From Candidatus Bathyarchaeota archaeon (lineage in GTDB: Archaea > Thermoproteota > Bathyarchaeia > Bathyarchaeales > Bathycorpusculaceae): a DNA stretch of 61,980 nucleotides. The translations under genes and the position numbers were made by a program. The stretch is from the NCBI GenBank assembly GCA_003151735.1, contig PLYI01000071.1, positions 1 to 61,980 of the forward strand, read 5' to 3'. Positions 44,454 through 53,200 of this stretch are shown here, piece after piece. The stretch's first letter is position 1; the number at the start of each line of letters is the position of its first letter. The notes beneath the pieces were generated by a model that was not told the origin of the DNA, did no database searches, and saw only the letters and a list, made by a program, of their open reading frames with translations.

Positions 44454-44843
44454 CTATAAAACCCAAAACCCCTGCCACATAGGATAGGACCCATAAAATG
44501 GCATTATCTGCGCTATCCTTTCGCTTTTGGCAGCAAATGATGATGACCTGGGACGCCAAAGTGCAACAAGCCATACCCCAAAGAATATTGCTGGAATTGA
44601 TAAAATGACATGCGAAGTGAATTCGGCTATTTTCATGGGTGAACTGAAATACACTGCCATGGAACCGCCGCTCGGGGGAGTCATAAGCAGCACCGTAGAA
44701 AAACTAATCAAGGTTGCGCCGACCACCACTATCATTATTATTCCGTGTACAAGATAATTGCCTTTTTTCCTGAACCACATACTCACTAAAATCAAAGCTG
44801 TCCAAAAAGTTTGCATAAAAAGGTTAATTTCAGCAACAATCAA
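44454..44843 (-). CDS. Four-helix membrane protein, DUF420-like
   Basis: 129 residues with four helices. The HGIIMIVVVGATLISFSTVLLM and TSHVILSIPAIFFGVWLVALW segments have conserved-looking His residues, as in DUF420-type putative heme or cytochrome-related membrane proteins. It overlaps the end of the preceding gene by 4 bases (ATGA-type). Confidence 0.6.
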   Translation of the reverse strand: MIVAEINLFMQTFWTALILVSMWFRKKGNYLVHGIIMIVVVGATLISFSTVLLMTPPSGGSMAVYFSSPMKIAEFTSHVILSIPAIFFGVWLVALWRPRSSSFAAKSERIAQIMPFYGSYPMWQGFWVL

Positions 44844-45512
44844 ACAGTTTCACTCCTCCTTCTTCGTACAATAACGACTACTAAAGAAAATACTGCTACT
44901 GCCAGCACTCCACCTGATGCCACAAGTTCGTAGAACACCGCTTGATTTAATCCCAGAATCTGAGGGCTCCACAAGTTTGTAGCAACCATTTCTACGTTAA
45001 CGCTCCAGTTTTTCAGAGTTTCCGAAGATTGAACAAAGACTCCTGTAGCTTTATCCCATTCTTTGGTTCTGAAAGAATCGTTTCCATACGTTACAATTCG
45101 TCTTGCACTCAAAACTGTTTTTTCCCCTTGACTTTGGATAGCTATGTTTTTGTCGTTTTTGAAAAGTTGTCGTAGAATGTGTCTTTTGGACTGAGATTTG
45201 AAGGAATGATTATCCAGCCTTCAGTATTGCCCTTAGTAAAGTTAAACTTCCAAATGGAGCTGTAAATGTCCCATTCAAGGACCTCACAGTAACATTTACC
45301 CAGAAGTCTGCGCCCTTAACTTGCAAAACCTCCATTCTCATCCAAGTAACGTTGTGTATTGGAGGGGGAACACCGGTTATGTTAACTTTGTATTCCATCC
45401 AGTCGCCCTCTTTAACGCCTACCAAGGGCTCGCCACAGGCGCACACGGGTGAGACAATGAATGAAACAGAAACCATAATGCTTGTAAAAACCACAGCGGT
45501 GAAGGCTTTCAT
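44840..45512 (-). pseudogene. Secreted, C-terminally anchored protein gene with two frameshifts
   Basis: N-terminal frame (45512-45210) has a signal peptide (MKAFTAVVFTSIMVSVSFIV) and beta-rich start. One base must shift near 45225 to give TKGNTEGWIIIPSNLSPKDTFY, and again near 45155 at an A5 run (YDNFSK to NDKNIAIQSQGEK), then LSARRIVTYGNDSFRTKEWDK and a C-terminal helix AVFYELVASGGVLAVAVFSLVVVIV with RRRR end. Joined length is about 222 residues. Indels in homopolymers suggest assembly errors or true decay. Confidence 0.6.
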
Positions 45513-46037
45513 TTCTCATCGATATTTCCGATGACGCCGCTGTCTTAAAGCGTTTTTCGTAAAGAAACTTTGACTAAGCACCCAACTTAAACCAGAAGGT
45601 TTAGTCAAACTTTCTTGACTAACTTTTTCCCATGTTGCCTAATAGATAAAGAGATTTAGGAGTCAAATACCTAACCGTCTTCTATTATTTGTTAGATTCA
45701 GCCAATTGGGATTACACAATCAGAAAGCAACCTTGCTCTGACTTAGAAAAAGAAACATACTTGGCAAAGCATTCCGAAGGTTGTTGTTGTGGTATAGAGT
45801 GGCTTCACACACAACTTCTAATTGAAAATCATTGCAATCGCCGTTTCGGTTGTTTGTTATTGTCAGCGCACAATCACATGAGTTCAAGTGTTAAGAAGCG
45901 ACTTATCAATTGAAAATGGAGAAGGTAACTTTACAACTAGTCTGGGTGTTCCTAAGTTGAATTCACATGAGCTTCAGTTTGCTCTTCTAAGACATGATGG
46001 AGAATGGAGTAATAGTAAGGGTTCACGATATGGCAAA
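45513..46037. other. Intergenic with decayed coding traces
   Basis: A frame at about 45900-46040 reads VLRSDLSIENGEGNFTTS-LGVPKLNSHELQFALLR into the winged-helix pseudogene. Another frame (45689-45913) is Cys-rich and unconvincing. Confidence 0.35.
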
Positions 46038-46330
46038 ATGGACATTCTAGCCTGAAATCCTAATTTTCTGTGAGCATCAAAAAAACAAACAGCATAATGT
46101 ACAATACAAACCTAAATTATTCCCAACTGAAAAATCAAATAGAGACCCTGACATCTCAGGGTTTGCTTGCCATTAGCGTTAACAAGTACATAATAACTGA
46201 AAAAGGCTACCGCCTCTCAGAATTATTCTCACAACTAAACGATTTGCCAGATGAGTTTAATCCCAGCGGACTCGGACCTGGAAAGGCGAAGTTAAAGAGT
46301 TTTGACCGCGACGTATGGGATCAGCTATAA
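46038..46330 (+). pseudogene. HTH_45-type winged-helix regulator with two indels
   Basis: Fragment MDILA (ATG 46038) is cut by TGA after one base; the next frame gives EILIFCEHQKN; an A7 run shifts to KKTNSIMYNTNLNYSQLKNQIETLTSQGLL ... YIITEKGYRLSELF to TAA 46328-46330. Joined, this is a 97-residue HTH_45-type DNA-binding protein (KxDI-LxxIL, KT-I-M-Y-x-x-N-L-x-Y, TEKG). The downstream frame alone (GTG 46070) lacks helix 1. Two indels, one in A7. Confidence 0.6.
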
Positions 46331-46359
46331 ACCTGTACCCATCCGATGGTGTTTGCACC

Positions 46360-47640
46360 TTATTTTTTTATTAGTTCCATTAATTTAGGCATTAATTCGC
46401 ATCCACGTTCAATCATGCCAAGACTGCCCTTAGCACATTCTCTTTCACAGAATTTGACAGCTTTGCCTGTGCCGACAATTTTGTCACCGGAGATGATTAC
46501 GGGAACGGGTATGTCGCTGTGAACTTTCAGAGAACAGGGCGTTGCGTGGTCTGTGGTTATGCAGATGAGGTTGTCTTCAAGCGAAATGTGCTTCAGCAGT
46601 GGTCCAAAGAAGTATTTGTCGATGGCTGCGATAATCTGAGTTTTCAATGTGCAGTTGCCGTCATGTCCCGGTTCGTCGGGTCCTTTAAGGTGGATATAGA
46701 AGCAATCATACTTTGGCAGAACATCCAGAAGAGCCTTTACTCTAACGTCACAGTCTCTCTGGAGGTTTCCTGAGGGCGGCGGCAGAAGGAAAGAGTCCAT
46801 GCCAGCCAGTTGGGCTATACCGCGTTCCGCATGCATATCTGCTAAACAGGCAAATTTGACGTGGTAGCGTTCGTTTATGTTGAAGAATTTTGGAAGCAAA
46901 TGCCCTGCGTCTCTTGTCAAGACCACGTTTGCTTTAAGTTTGCCCATTGCGGCGCGTTTTAGGTTTATGGGGTGATTTTCCCAAAGCGCGTGGGATTTTT
47001 CTATGAACTCATTTACGAGTGCAGCGGAGACTTTTGCTGCTTCAGTTTTGTCGGTGGGTTCGCAGGTTTGCAGCACCATTTCTACTTCTGCCTTTGCCAC
47101 GCCAATGCCGTTAACGATTGTGTATGCTGGGTCGCTGTTAGTTATGTGGCTTGAAAGAGGCTTAGCTTTACTTTTGATAAGCAGCACTGCTCGGTGTCCA
47201 AGTGTATTGCGGAACTCGAAGGTTGAGGGGTACGATTCCAATTTTACCCGGTTGTTAACAGCTTTGCTAAGTTCAGTGGCTTCCTCTGTGGATAAGGTGC
47301 GCGCGACTCGGCGGTCAATTATGTTTTTTCCTTCGCCTAACGTGGCAAAATTGCATCGCAAAGCTAAATCCCCATCCTTCATCTTCAAACCCGCGCCTGC
47401 AGCTTCAATTACGCCTCTGCCCGTGCTGTACTTGAAGGGGTCATAGCCTAAAAGCGAAATAACCGCAACGTCACTCTCCGGTGCCACACCCTTCTCAACA
47501 GTGTACATTAACCCTGTTTTCCCCGTCTTAGCTAGCGAGTCCATGTTCGGGGTTTCTGCTGCTTCGAGGGGGGTTTTGTTGTCTAAGGATTTAATCGGCA
47601 AATCGCCCATGCCGTCTATTGCAACATAGATTATTTTCAA
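46360..47640 (-). CDS. apgM: 2,3-bisphosphoglycerate-independent phosphoglycerate mutase, archaeal type
   Basis: 426 residues. VAIDGMGDLPI near residue 7 (metal-binding Asp), VAPESDVAVISLLGYDP near 52 (phospho-Ser), ADMHAERGIAQLAGM, and LICITTDHATPCSLKVHSD near 345. Interconverts 3- and 2-phosphoglycerate in glycolysis/gluconeogenesis. Divergent from mfnB. Confidence 0.95.
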   Translation of the reverse strand: MKIIYVAIDGMGDLPIKSLDNKTPLEAAETPNMDSLAKTGKTGLMYTVEKGVAPESDVAVISLLGYDPFKYSTGRGVIEAAGAGLKMKDGDLALRCNFATLGEGKNIIDRRVARTLSTEEATELSKAVNNRVKLESYPSTFEFRNTLGHRAVLLIKSKAKPLSSHITNSDPAYTIVNGIGVAKAEVEMVLQTCEPTDKTEAAKVSAALVNEFIEKSHALWENHPINLKRAAMGKLKANVVLTRDAGHLLPKFFNINERYHVKFACLADMHAERGIAQLAGMDSFLLPPPSGNLQRDCDVRVKALLDVLPKYDCFYIHLKGPDEPGHDGNCTLKTQIIAAIDKYFFGPLLKHISLEDNLICITTDHATPCSLKVHSDIPVPVIISGDKIVGTGKAVKFCERECAKGSLGMIERGCELMPKLMELIKK

Positions 47641-47773
47641 ATGGTTTGCCTCTTTAGGTTAAAGCTAACTTGGTTTTCCTTATTATTTTTTAGATTAAAA
47701 TACCTATGCTTTTAAGGAATTTTTTTTAAATTTTTAAAGCTTTTATTTCTCCTCAAAGCTGTAGAGCAGCATC

Positions 47774-47815
47774 TTTGGATCCTGATAGAATATCATTGCA
47801 GAAACCTATAGGGGG
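47774..47815 (+). repeat. 42-bp dispersed repeat, copy 2
   Basis: From TTTGGATCCTGATAG to GCAGAAACCTATAGGGGG, 38 of 42 identical with 15103-15144. In the 300-base divergent gap between apgM and mfnB. Confidence 0.65.
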
Positions 47816-47940
47816 TATGTGCTATTGGCGGTTTTTCCAATCAATAGTATGTTAAATAAGTGCGCTTCCGATTAAGAAACCAAGCCTATCCCACAGGAAA
47901 ACTTTAAAGGCACCGTCAAGCCGCATCAATATGACCCCAC

Positions 47941-48711
47941 TTGAAGCTGCTCATAAGTCCAATGAATGAGAAAGAAGCCTTGGAAGCCATCGCTGGAGGC
48001 GCAGGCATAATCGATGTTAAGAACCCCAAAGAGGGTGCGCTTGGCGCGAATTACCCGTGGGTTATCAAGCGAATAACAGAGGTAACGCCAAAGAACATTG
48101 AGGTTAGCTGTACACTTGGTGAGGTTGGGAATCTTCCTGGCTCGGTTTCGCTTGCGGCACTTGGAGCGGCATCGCTAGGTGTCGATTACATCAAGGTCGG
48201 GCTTTACGGAATCAAAAAGCCACAGGAAGCCATTTTTTTGCTGAAAAACGTCAGTAGAGCCGCCAAAGAATGCAACCCTAAAATCAAAATCGTTGTAGCA
48301 GGCTATGCTGACGCAGAAAAAATCGGCGCAATTAACCCATTACGTATTCCTGAAATAGCAAATAAAGCTCAAGTTGAAGTTGCTATGATTGATACATCGG
48401 TCAAAGACGGCAAAAACCTCTTTGACTACTTATCTCCAAGGGAACTAAAGAAATTCGTGGACTTGGCACATAGTTTTGGCTTGGTAGCTGCGTTGGCTGG
48501 CTCACTGAGAGCAAAAGATTTGCCTGTCGTTTACGGTTTAGGAGCGGATATTGCAGGTTTGCGGGGTGCTGCTTGTACAAAAAGCAACAGAGTCACAGGG
48601 CAAATCACCAGAAAACTGGTTGGCGAACTGGTTGAGGCTGTTAGGCAGGCGGAAACGCAAGTGGGCAAGAAAAGGCTTAGTTTGAAGTTGAGCATTTCTG
48701 GATGTTCTTAG
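47941..48711 (+). CDS. mfnB: (5-formylfuran-3-yl)methyl phosphate synthase
   Basis: 256 residues from TTG 47941. TIM-barrel DUF556 protein: GIIDVKNPKEGALGANYPW with the Lys at position 27 used as Schiff base in M. jannaschii MfnB, and VEVAMIDTSVKDGKNLFDYL with the second Lys. It makes the furan precursor from two glyceraldehyde-3-phosphate molecules. First gene of the mfnBDFE cluster. Confidence 0.93.
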   Translation: MKLLISPMNEKEALEAIAGGAGIIDVKNPKEGALGANYPWVIKRITEVTPKNIEVSCTLGEVGNLPGSVSLAALGAASLGVDYIKVGLYGIKKPQEAIFLLKNVSRAAKECNPKIKIVVAGYADAEKIGAINPLRIPEIANKAQVEVAMIDTSVKDGKNLFDYLSPRELKKFVDLAHSFGLVAALAGSLRAKDLPVVYGLGADIAGLRGAACTKSNRVTGQITRKLVGELVEAVRQAETQVGKKRLSLKLSISGCS

Positions 48712-48773
48712 TGAAATAGAAAAGCTTTAAGGCATCTCTGGTGTTCCACAAATCGATTCTTGAAGGGCATTGC

Positions 48774-49997
48774 ATGAAGATCATAGTTTACGAGCACGTT
48801 TTAGGCGGCGGATACGCGGGACAACCCATTCCAATGGGCGTTTTATGTGAAGGCTTTGCGATGTTGCGTTGTGTTGGTGCGGATTTCAAAGCGGCAGGGC
48901 ATGAAGTTACAGTTTTAATGGATGCGAGAATATCAAAACTAAACCCGCCCATAGATGCAGACTGCACAGTACCCGTTTTTTACTCTGGAGAACACGAAAA
49001 ATTCCTAACTAATATCGCCAAAATCAACGATGCAATGTACGTAATCGCTCCCGAAACAGGACAGATCCTGCAATCACTCGTTGGACGCGTTGAAAAAACA
49101 GGGAAAACTTCGCTTAACTGCGGATCTGAAGCCATTGGAAAGGTTGCGGACAAAGCTTTACTTTACGATGAACTGCAGAAAAACGGTTTACCAACACCAA
49201 AAACATTAGTGATTAACCTTAATGACAGTTTAACAAAGGTAAAACAATCAATCCAACGTGGACTAAACTACCCAGTGATCCTTAAACCTGCAGACGGCGT
49301 TGGTTGCGGCGGATTAAGCCTTGTTAAAGAAGAAAACCAAATAGAAAAAGCCATCACTAAGATAAAAGCTGAATCTAAAATGTCCTGCTTTATTGCTCAA
49401 GAATTCATCAGAGGCCAATCAGCAAGCGTCAGCTTACTATCCACAGGCAAAAAAGCCATGGCGCTTAGCTTAAACAATCAAAACATAACCTTTGCAAGGG
49501 CCGATGGAGCTTCAAGTTATGAAGGCGGCTTTATTCCCTTTGACTATTGGCTTAAACAGGATGTATTCAAAATTGCAGAGAAAGTTGTTGAGTGCTTCCC
49601 AGGTTTGAGAGGTTATGTGGGGGTGGATTTTGTTTTAACAGAGCACAAAGCGTTTGTTGTTGATGTTAATCCCCGTTTGACAACGTCTTATGTTGGTTTG
49701 CGTAAAGTTGCCAACTTCAACGTTGCCGAGGCGCTTGTGAACGCTGTTTTGAAGGGCAAACTTCCAAGTAAACCCGAAAATCGCGGAGTTATTTGCTTCT
49801 CCAAAATGGAAACGCCTAAGACATCTGCAAACACTTTTCAAAAAACCGCCAAATTAGACTCTATAGTTTCACCGCCTTTTCCCTTAAAAGATAACGCTAA
49901 ATCCTGCGCCCTTGTCATTGGTGAAGGCGAAAACTTGGATAATGCAAAGCTGCGTTTGGAAGAAGCTAAAAAGCACTTACTCGACATATTGAATTGA
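48774..49997 (+). CDS. mfnD: Tyramine-L-glutamate ligase (ATP-grasp)
   Basis: 407 residues from ATG 48774. ATP-grasp enzyme: KIIVYEHVLGGGYAG, PVILKPADGVGCGGLSLV, SCFIAQEFIRGQSASVSLL, and VGVDFVLTEHKAFVVDVNPRLTTSY. Joins gamma-glutamate to tyramine. The other tyramine gene (mfnA) is not here. The 63-base gap is preceded by a TTTAAGG-type TATA near 48728. Confidence 0.88.
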   Translation: MKIIVYEHVLGGGYAGQPIPMGVLCEGFAMLRCVGADFKAAGHEVTVLMDARISKLNPPIDADCTVPVFYSGEHEKFLTNIAKINDAMYVIAPETGQILQSLVGRVEKTGKTSLNCGSEAIGKVADKALLYDELQKNGLPTPKTLVINLNDSLTKVKQSIQRGLNYPVILKPADGVGCGGLSLVKEENQIEKAITKIKAESKMSCFIAQEFIRGQSASVSLLSTGKKAMALSLNNQNITFARADGASSYEGGFIPFDYWLKQDVFKIAEKVVECFPGLRGYVGVDFVLTEHKAFVVDVNPRLTTSYVGLRKVANFNVAEALVNAVLKGKLPSKPENRGVICFSKMETPKTSANTFQKTAKLDSIVSPPFPLKDNAKSCALVIGEGENLDNAKLRLEEAKKHLLDILN

Positions 49998-50007
49998 GGA
50001 AGACAGT

Positions 50008-51069
50008 TTGGTTGCTGTGTTAGGCTACGATGTTGGAGGCGCCAACACAAAAGCCGCATTTGTCAGCGTCAAAAACGGCAAATTGCTTAAAGCCGAAGTA
50101 GCGGTTGAGTACTTTCCAGTTTGGAAACAACCCCAAAAACTCCCAAACATTCTCTTGACGCTAAAGCAGCGGCTGGGCGTTGAAAGTCTTGACGGCGTAG
50201 GCGTAACCATGACCGCTGAACTGTCAGATTCTTACCAAACCAAACGAGAAGGTGTCCACCACATTTTAGGCTGTGTAAAAAAGGTATTTCCTGACGTGCC
50301 CATTTATGTTTTGAATACAGACGCCAAACTAGAGTCTTTGGACGTTGCCAAACAGGAACCGCTGGGGGTTGCAGCGGCGAATTGGGCGGCCACCGGCTGG
50401 TCAGTTGCTCAACACCTCAAAAACGGCTTAGTTGTTGATGTGGGTAGCACAAGCACAAGCATAATCTCCATAGTCAGAGGAGAAGTTGCAGCGCGTGGTA
50501 AGACTGATTTGGAAAAACTTATCTGCGGTGAGCTGGTTTACACGGGAAGCCTAAGGACCAACGTTGCTGCAATCGTGCAGTCAATCCCAATCAGAAATGG
50601 CGTTGCAGGCGTGGCATCCGAACTTTTCGCTTTATCAGGCGATGTCCACATAATCTTAGGAAACATATCCAAGAAGGATTATACCTCTGAAACGGCTGAT
50701 GGGCGAGGAAAAACTGTGCCTGAAGCGTTGGCGAGGCTTGCCAGAGTCGTCTGCGCCGACACAGAAATGTTGACCAAACAAGAAATCATCAATATGGCAA
50801 AGTACATTTGCGACAAGCAAATCCGACAGGTCGCAGAAGGCGTAAACAAAGTCTACACTTACACAAAATCGTCGGCTTTTAGCAAGGTTCCAGTTGTAGT
50901 TACTGGTTTAGGAAAAGACTTTCTCGCTCGAAAAGCCGCTGAGTCCCTTGGCGTTGACACAATAGTTGATTTAAGCACTCTATTGCCCCAGAAAGCTGTT
51001 TTGGCAACTCCTGCCTTCGGTGTTGCCATGATGACTGCGACGAAACTTGAAGGAGAAACCGCCAAATGA
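50008..51069 (+). CDS. mfnF: Methanofuran biosynthesis protein MfnF (hydantoinase/oxoprolinase family)
   Basis: 353 residues from TTG 50008 (11 bases after mfnD). ASKHA-type: LGYDVGGANTKAAF near residue 5, NGLVVDVGSTSTSIISI near residue 142, GSLRTNVAAIVQSIPI. In methanogens MfnF couples the furan-amine phosphate with the tyramine-glutamate. Its end overlaps mfnE by 4 bases. Confidence 0.88.
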   Translation: MVAVLGYDVGGANTKAAFVSVKNGKLLKAEVAVEYFPVWKQPQKLPNILLTLKQRLGVESLDGVGVTMTAELSDSYQTKREGVHHILGCVKKVFPDVPIYVLNTDAKLESLDVAKQEPLGVAAANWAATGWSVAQHLKNGLVVDVGSTSTSIISIVRGEVAARGKTDLEKLICGELVYTGSLRTNVAAIVQSIPIRNGVAGVASELFALSGDVHIILGNISKKDYTSETADGRGKTVPEALARLARVVCADTEMLTKQEIINMAKYICDKQIRQVAEGVNKVYTYTKSSAFSKVPVVVTGLGKDFLARKAAESLGVDTIVDLSTLLPQKAVLATPAFGVAMMTATKLEGETAK

Positions 51070-51746
51070 ACGCTACAGTAATAAAAGTAGGCGGCAGCAT
51101 AGCGTTGCACCCTGAAAAACTACGAGCTCTATGCACAAAAATAAGTGAAGAATCAAAGAAGCACAGGTTGATTGTGGTGCCCGGCGGCGGCGAATTCGCC
51201 GATACTGTGCGAACTTTGGATAAGCAATTTTCCTTATCCTGCATTGTATCGCATAAAATGGCGGTTTTAGGTATGGATCAATATGGACTGATGCTTTCGG
51301 ATTTGATACCTAATTCAGTGACAGTAAGTAAGCTTGAAGAAGTGAAATATTTCTTGGACAAAAGTAAGTTACCAATTTTTTTACCATCCAATTTGGTTCT
51401 TAGCGAGGACCCGTTGGAAAACTCTTGGGAAGTTACCTCCGATTCCATCGCCGTATACCTTGCCCACCGAATGCAAGTTCACAAGGTTTTGCTGGTAACA
51501 GATGTAGATGGAGTTTACAATGAGGACCCAAAAACAAAGCCAGATTCTAAGTTAATTACGAAGTTATCGGTCAGCGAGCTTTTAGCGTTGAAAATGCGGA
51601 CAAGCGTCGATAAAGCCTTGCCTAGGCTGCTTTTGAAGTTGCCTGTTGACTGTTTTGTAGTTAACGGGTTGTTTCCAGAGCGAGTTGAAGCAGTTTTGGA
51701 TGGTCAAGACGCGGTTTATACGCTGATTAAAAGTGATTTACTTTAG
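51066..51746 (+). CDS. mfnE: [5-(aminomethyl)furan-3-yl]methyl phosphate kinase
   Basis: 226 residues, ATG overlapping the mfnF stop. Amino-acid-kinase fold: IKVGGSIALHP near residue 6, VVPGGGEFADTVR near 37, VTSDSIAVYLAH and LLVTDVDGVYNEDP. Phosphorylates the furan amine to the diphosphate used by MfnF. Last gene of the cluster. Confidence 0.9.
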   Translation: MNATVIKVGGSIALHPEKLRALCTKISEESKKHRLIVVPGGGEFADTVRTLDKQFSLSCIVSHKMAVLGMDQYGLMLSDLIPNSVTVSKLEEVKYFLDKSKLPIFLPSNLVLSEDPLENSWEVTSDSIAVYLAHRMQVHKVLLVTDVDGVYNEDPKTKPDSKLITKLSVSELLALKMRTSVDKALPRLLLKLPVDCFVVNGLFPERVEAVLDGQDAVYTLIKSDLL

Positions 51747-51747
51747 T

Positions 51748-52085
51748 CTATTTTGAAGTGACCGTTATCACATGAGTCTCAGGCGATGAAACCTTCAATT
51801 TACCTCTATTTTTTGTCTCCATCATTTTTTGAAGCTCAACCCATTTACACAAAAAAACCAAGCCTCTATCGGTAATTGCAAGTTTTTTCTGGCCGTCGCT
51901 CTCTTTAATCTGCGTTAGCCAACACCTCAAAAGAAACTGCGTTATGCACCTTTGAAGAATCCCATATGAAATGTTAGTTTGTCATCTGATGCAAGTTTGA
52001 GTTTGGGGCCGCCTACATGAATTAAGTATATTTGCAATAATCTGTTTGCGGGTCGCGTTTCCTGTTAAAAGGCAAGCCTATCTCC
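51748..52085 (-). pseudogene. HTH_45-type winged-helix regulator with in-frame stop
   Basis: Minus frame: IIANILNSCRRPQTQTCIR, then TGA, then QTNISYGILQRCITQF ... KLAITDRGLVFLCKWVELQKMM. In family members the segment is ...TRIMYQTNISYGILQRYI, so the TGA takes the place of a Tyr codon. The N-terminal RKRDPQTD lies in a shifted frame. Same family as 46038. Dead, or damaged in assembly. Confidence 0.55.
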
Positions 52086-52201
52086 ACTTGATTGGCAACT
52101 AGTCAAGCAATTAAACGTTTGTTGTAGCAACAGTGCGGTCACAAAACGGGTTTTTCGACGAAGAGAAAAAAAATTAAAAAAGGAAATGGAAGTTTGTATG
52201 T

Positions 52202-52366
52202 TTAAATCTTTTTCTTATCTACGACTTCGCGGAAAGTCTTACCGCAGCAATCATAGAGAGCTATGGTAAGTTGTGTCCGTTTGCCTTTTTTATCTGGTTT
52301 TCCAGCCATCTTCCAGGTTTTCTTTGCGGTTTTAACTTCTTTTCCACATATTGGGCATTTTGCCAT
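52202..52366 (-). CDS. Small zinc-knuckle protein resembling chromatin protein Cren7
   Basis: 54 residues, ATG 52366. N-terminal CPICGK is followed by KKTWKMAGKPDKKGKRTQ, LTIALYDCCGKTFREVV and a basic end. The second part resembles the SH3-like Cren7 core (K-x-W ... K-x-G-x-K-x-x-I-G-L-F-x-x-x-x-G-K-x-F-R). With the added Cys pairs it may be a Zn-stabilised DNA-binding protein. High Lys content supports nucleic-acid binding. Confidence 0.6.
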   Translation of the reverse strand: MAKCPICGKEVKTAKKTWKMAGKPDKKGKRTQLTIALYDCCGKTFREVVDKKKI

Positions 52367-52577
52367 GGTTATTCCTCTGATGTGAACGTATCATATGTAT
52401 GGGTTTAAAACACTTTCTATCGCTTGCTTGTTGAATGGCTAAATTAAAGCTTTTTTAAGGGAAAAACATGTTGAAAATACTATTTTTTATTGAAAAAAGC
52501 GGGGTCTAAAGGATGGATTGCGGTGCGCGAGATGAAGAATTATTAGTTAAAGTAACCAGAAATATTTTGAGGATACC

Positions 52578-53189
52578 ATGTCAATAGTTGGTTTAGATTT
52601 GGCAGGGGTTGAAAATAGACCCACAGGCTACTGCCTACTCGAAGATATGAAAGCAGAAACTTGCTTGGTTTATGCTGATGAGGAAATAATGAAGAAAACA
52701 GTGAGCAGGCGCCCAAAAATTATTGTCGTTGATGCACCCTTTTGCCTGCCGCCTGGAAGAAAATCAATCGAAGAAAGAACAAACATCCACCTAAGAGGCT
52801 GCGATAGAGAAATTTTGAAAATGGGCATAAAGATTTTTCCTATCACGTTGGGACCGATGAGAAAACTGACTAAAAGAGGTATACGCCTAAGGAGCATGCT
52901 TGAAGAACAAAAGTTAACTGTAATTGAGGCCTGTCCTGGAGGTGCCCAAGACGTTCTGGGCATTCCACGAAAGCAGAAGGGGTTGGAGAAATTGTTGGCG
53001 GGCTTAGAAAAGTTGGGCATTAAAGGACTCAATAGCAAGATGAGTGACCATGAGCTTGACGCAGTCACATGCGCTTATATGGGAAAACTGTTTTTGGAAG
53101 GAAAAGCCGTAGTCTATGGAGCACCCAATGAAGGTATTGTGATGCCTAAAGGTGAGGGAAAATTAAAAAAAGAAAAAATTGGCTGTTGA
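52578..53189 (+). CDS. DUF429 predicted RNase H-fold nuclease-like protein
   Basis: 203 residues. VGLDLAGVENRPTGYCL near the start (acidic first ligand), VDAPFCLPPG, TVIEACPGGAQDVLGI and SDHELDAVTCAYMG (last acidic ligand) match the DUF429 family, a predicted RNase H-like fold. Substrate unknown. Alone between short gaps; convergent with the exporter gene. Confidence 0.8.
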   Translation: MSIVGLDLAGVENRPTGYCLLEDMKAETCLVYADEEIMKKTVSRRPKIIVVDAPFCLPPGRKSIEERTNIHLRGCDREILKMGIKIFPITLGPMRKLTKRGIRLRSMLEEQKLTVIEACPGGAQDVLGIPRKQKGLEKLLAGLEKLGIKGLNSKMSDHELDAVTCAYMGKLFLEGKAVVYGAPNEGIVMPKGEGKLKKEKIGC

Positions 53190-53200
53190 GGCACAAAAAT

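Noticed and set aside
45689..45913. 74-codon Cys/His-rich frame
   Set aside because: No domain and no start signal; a different frame reading into the winged-helix pseudogene explains the region better.
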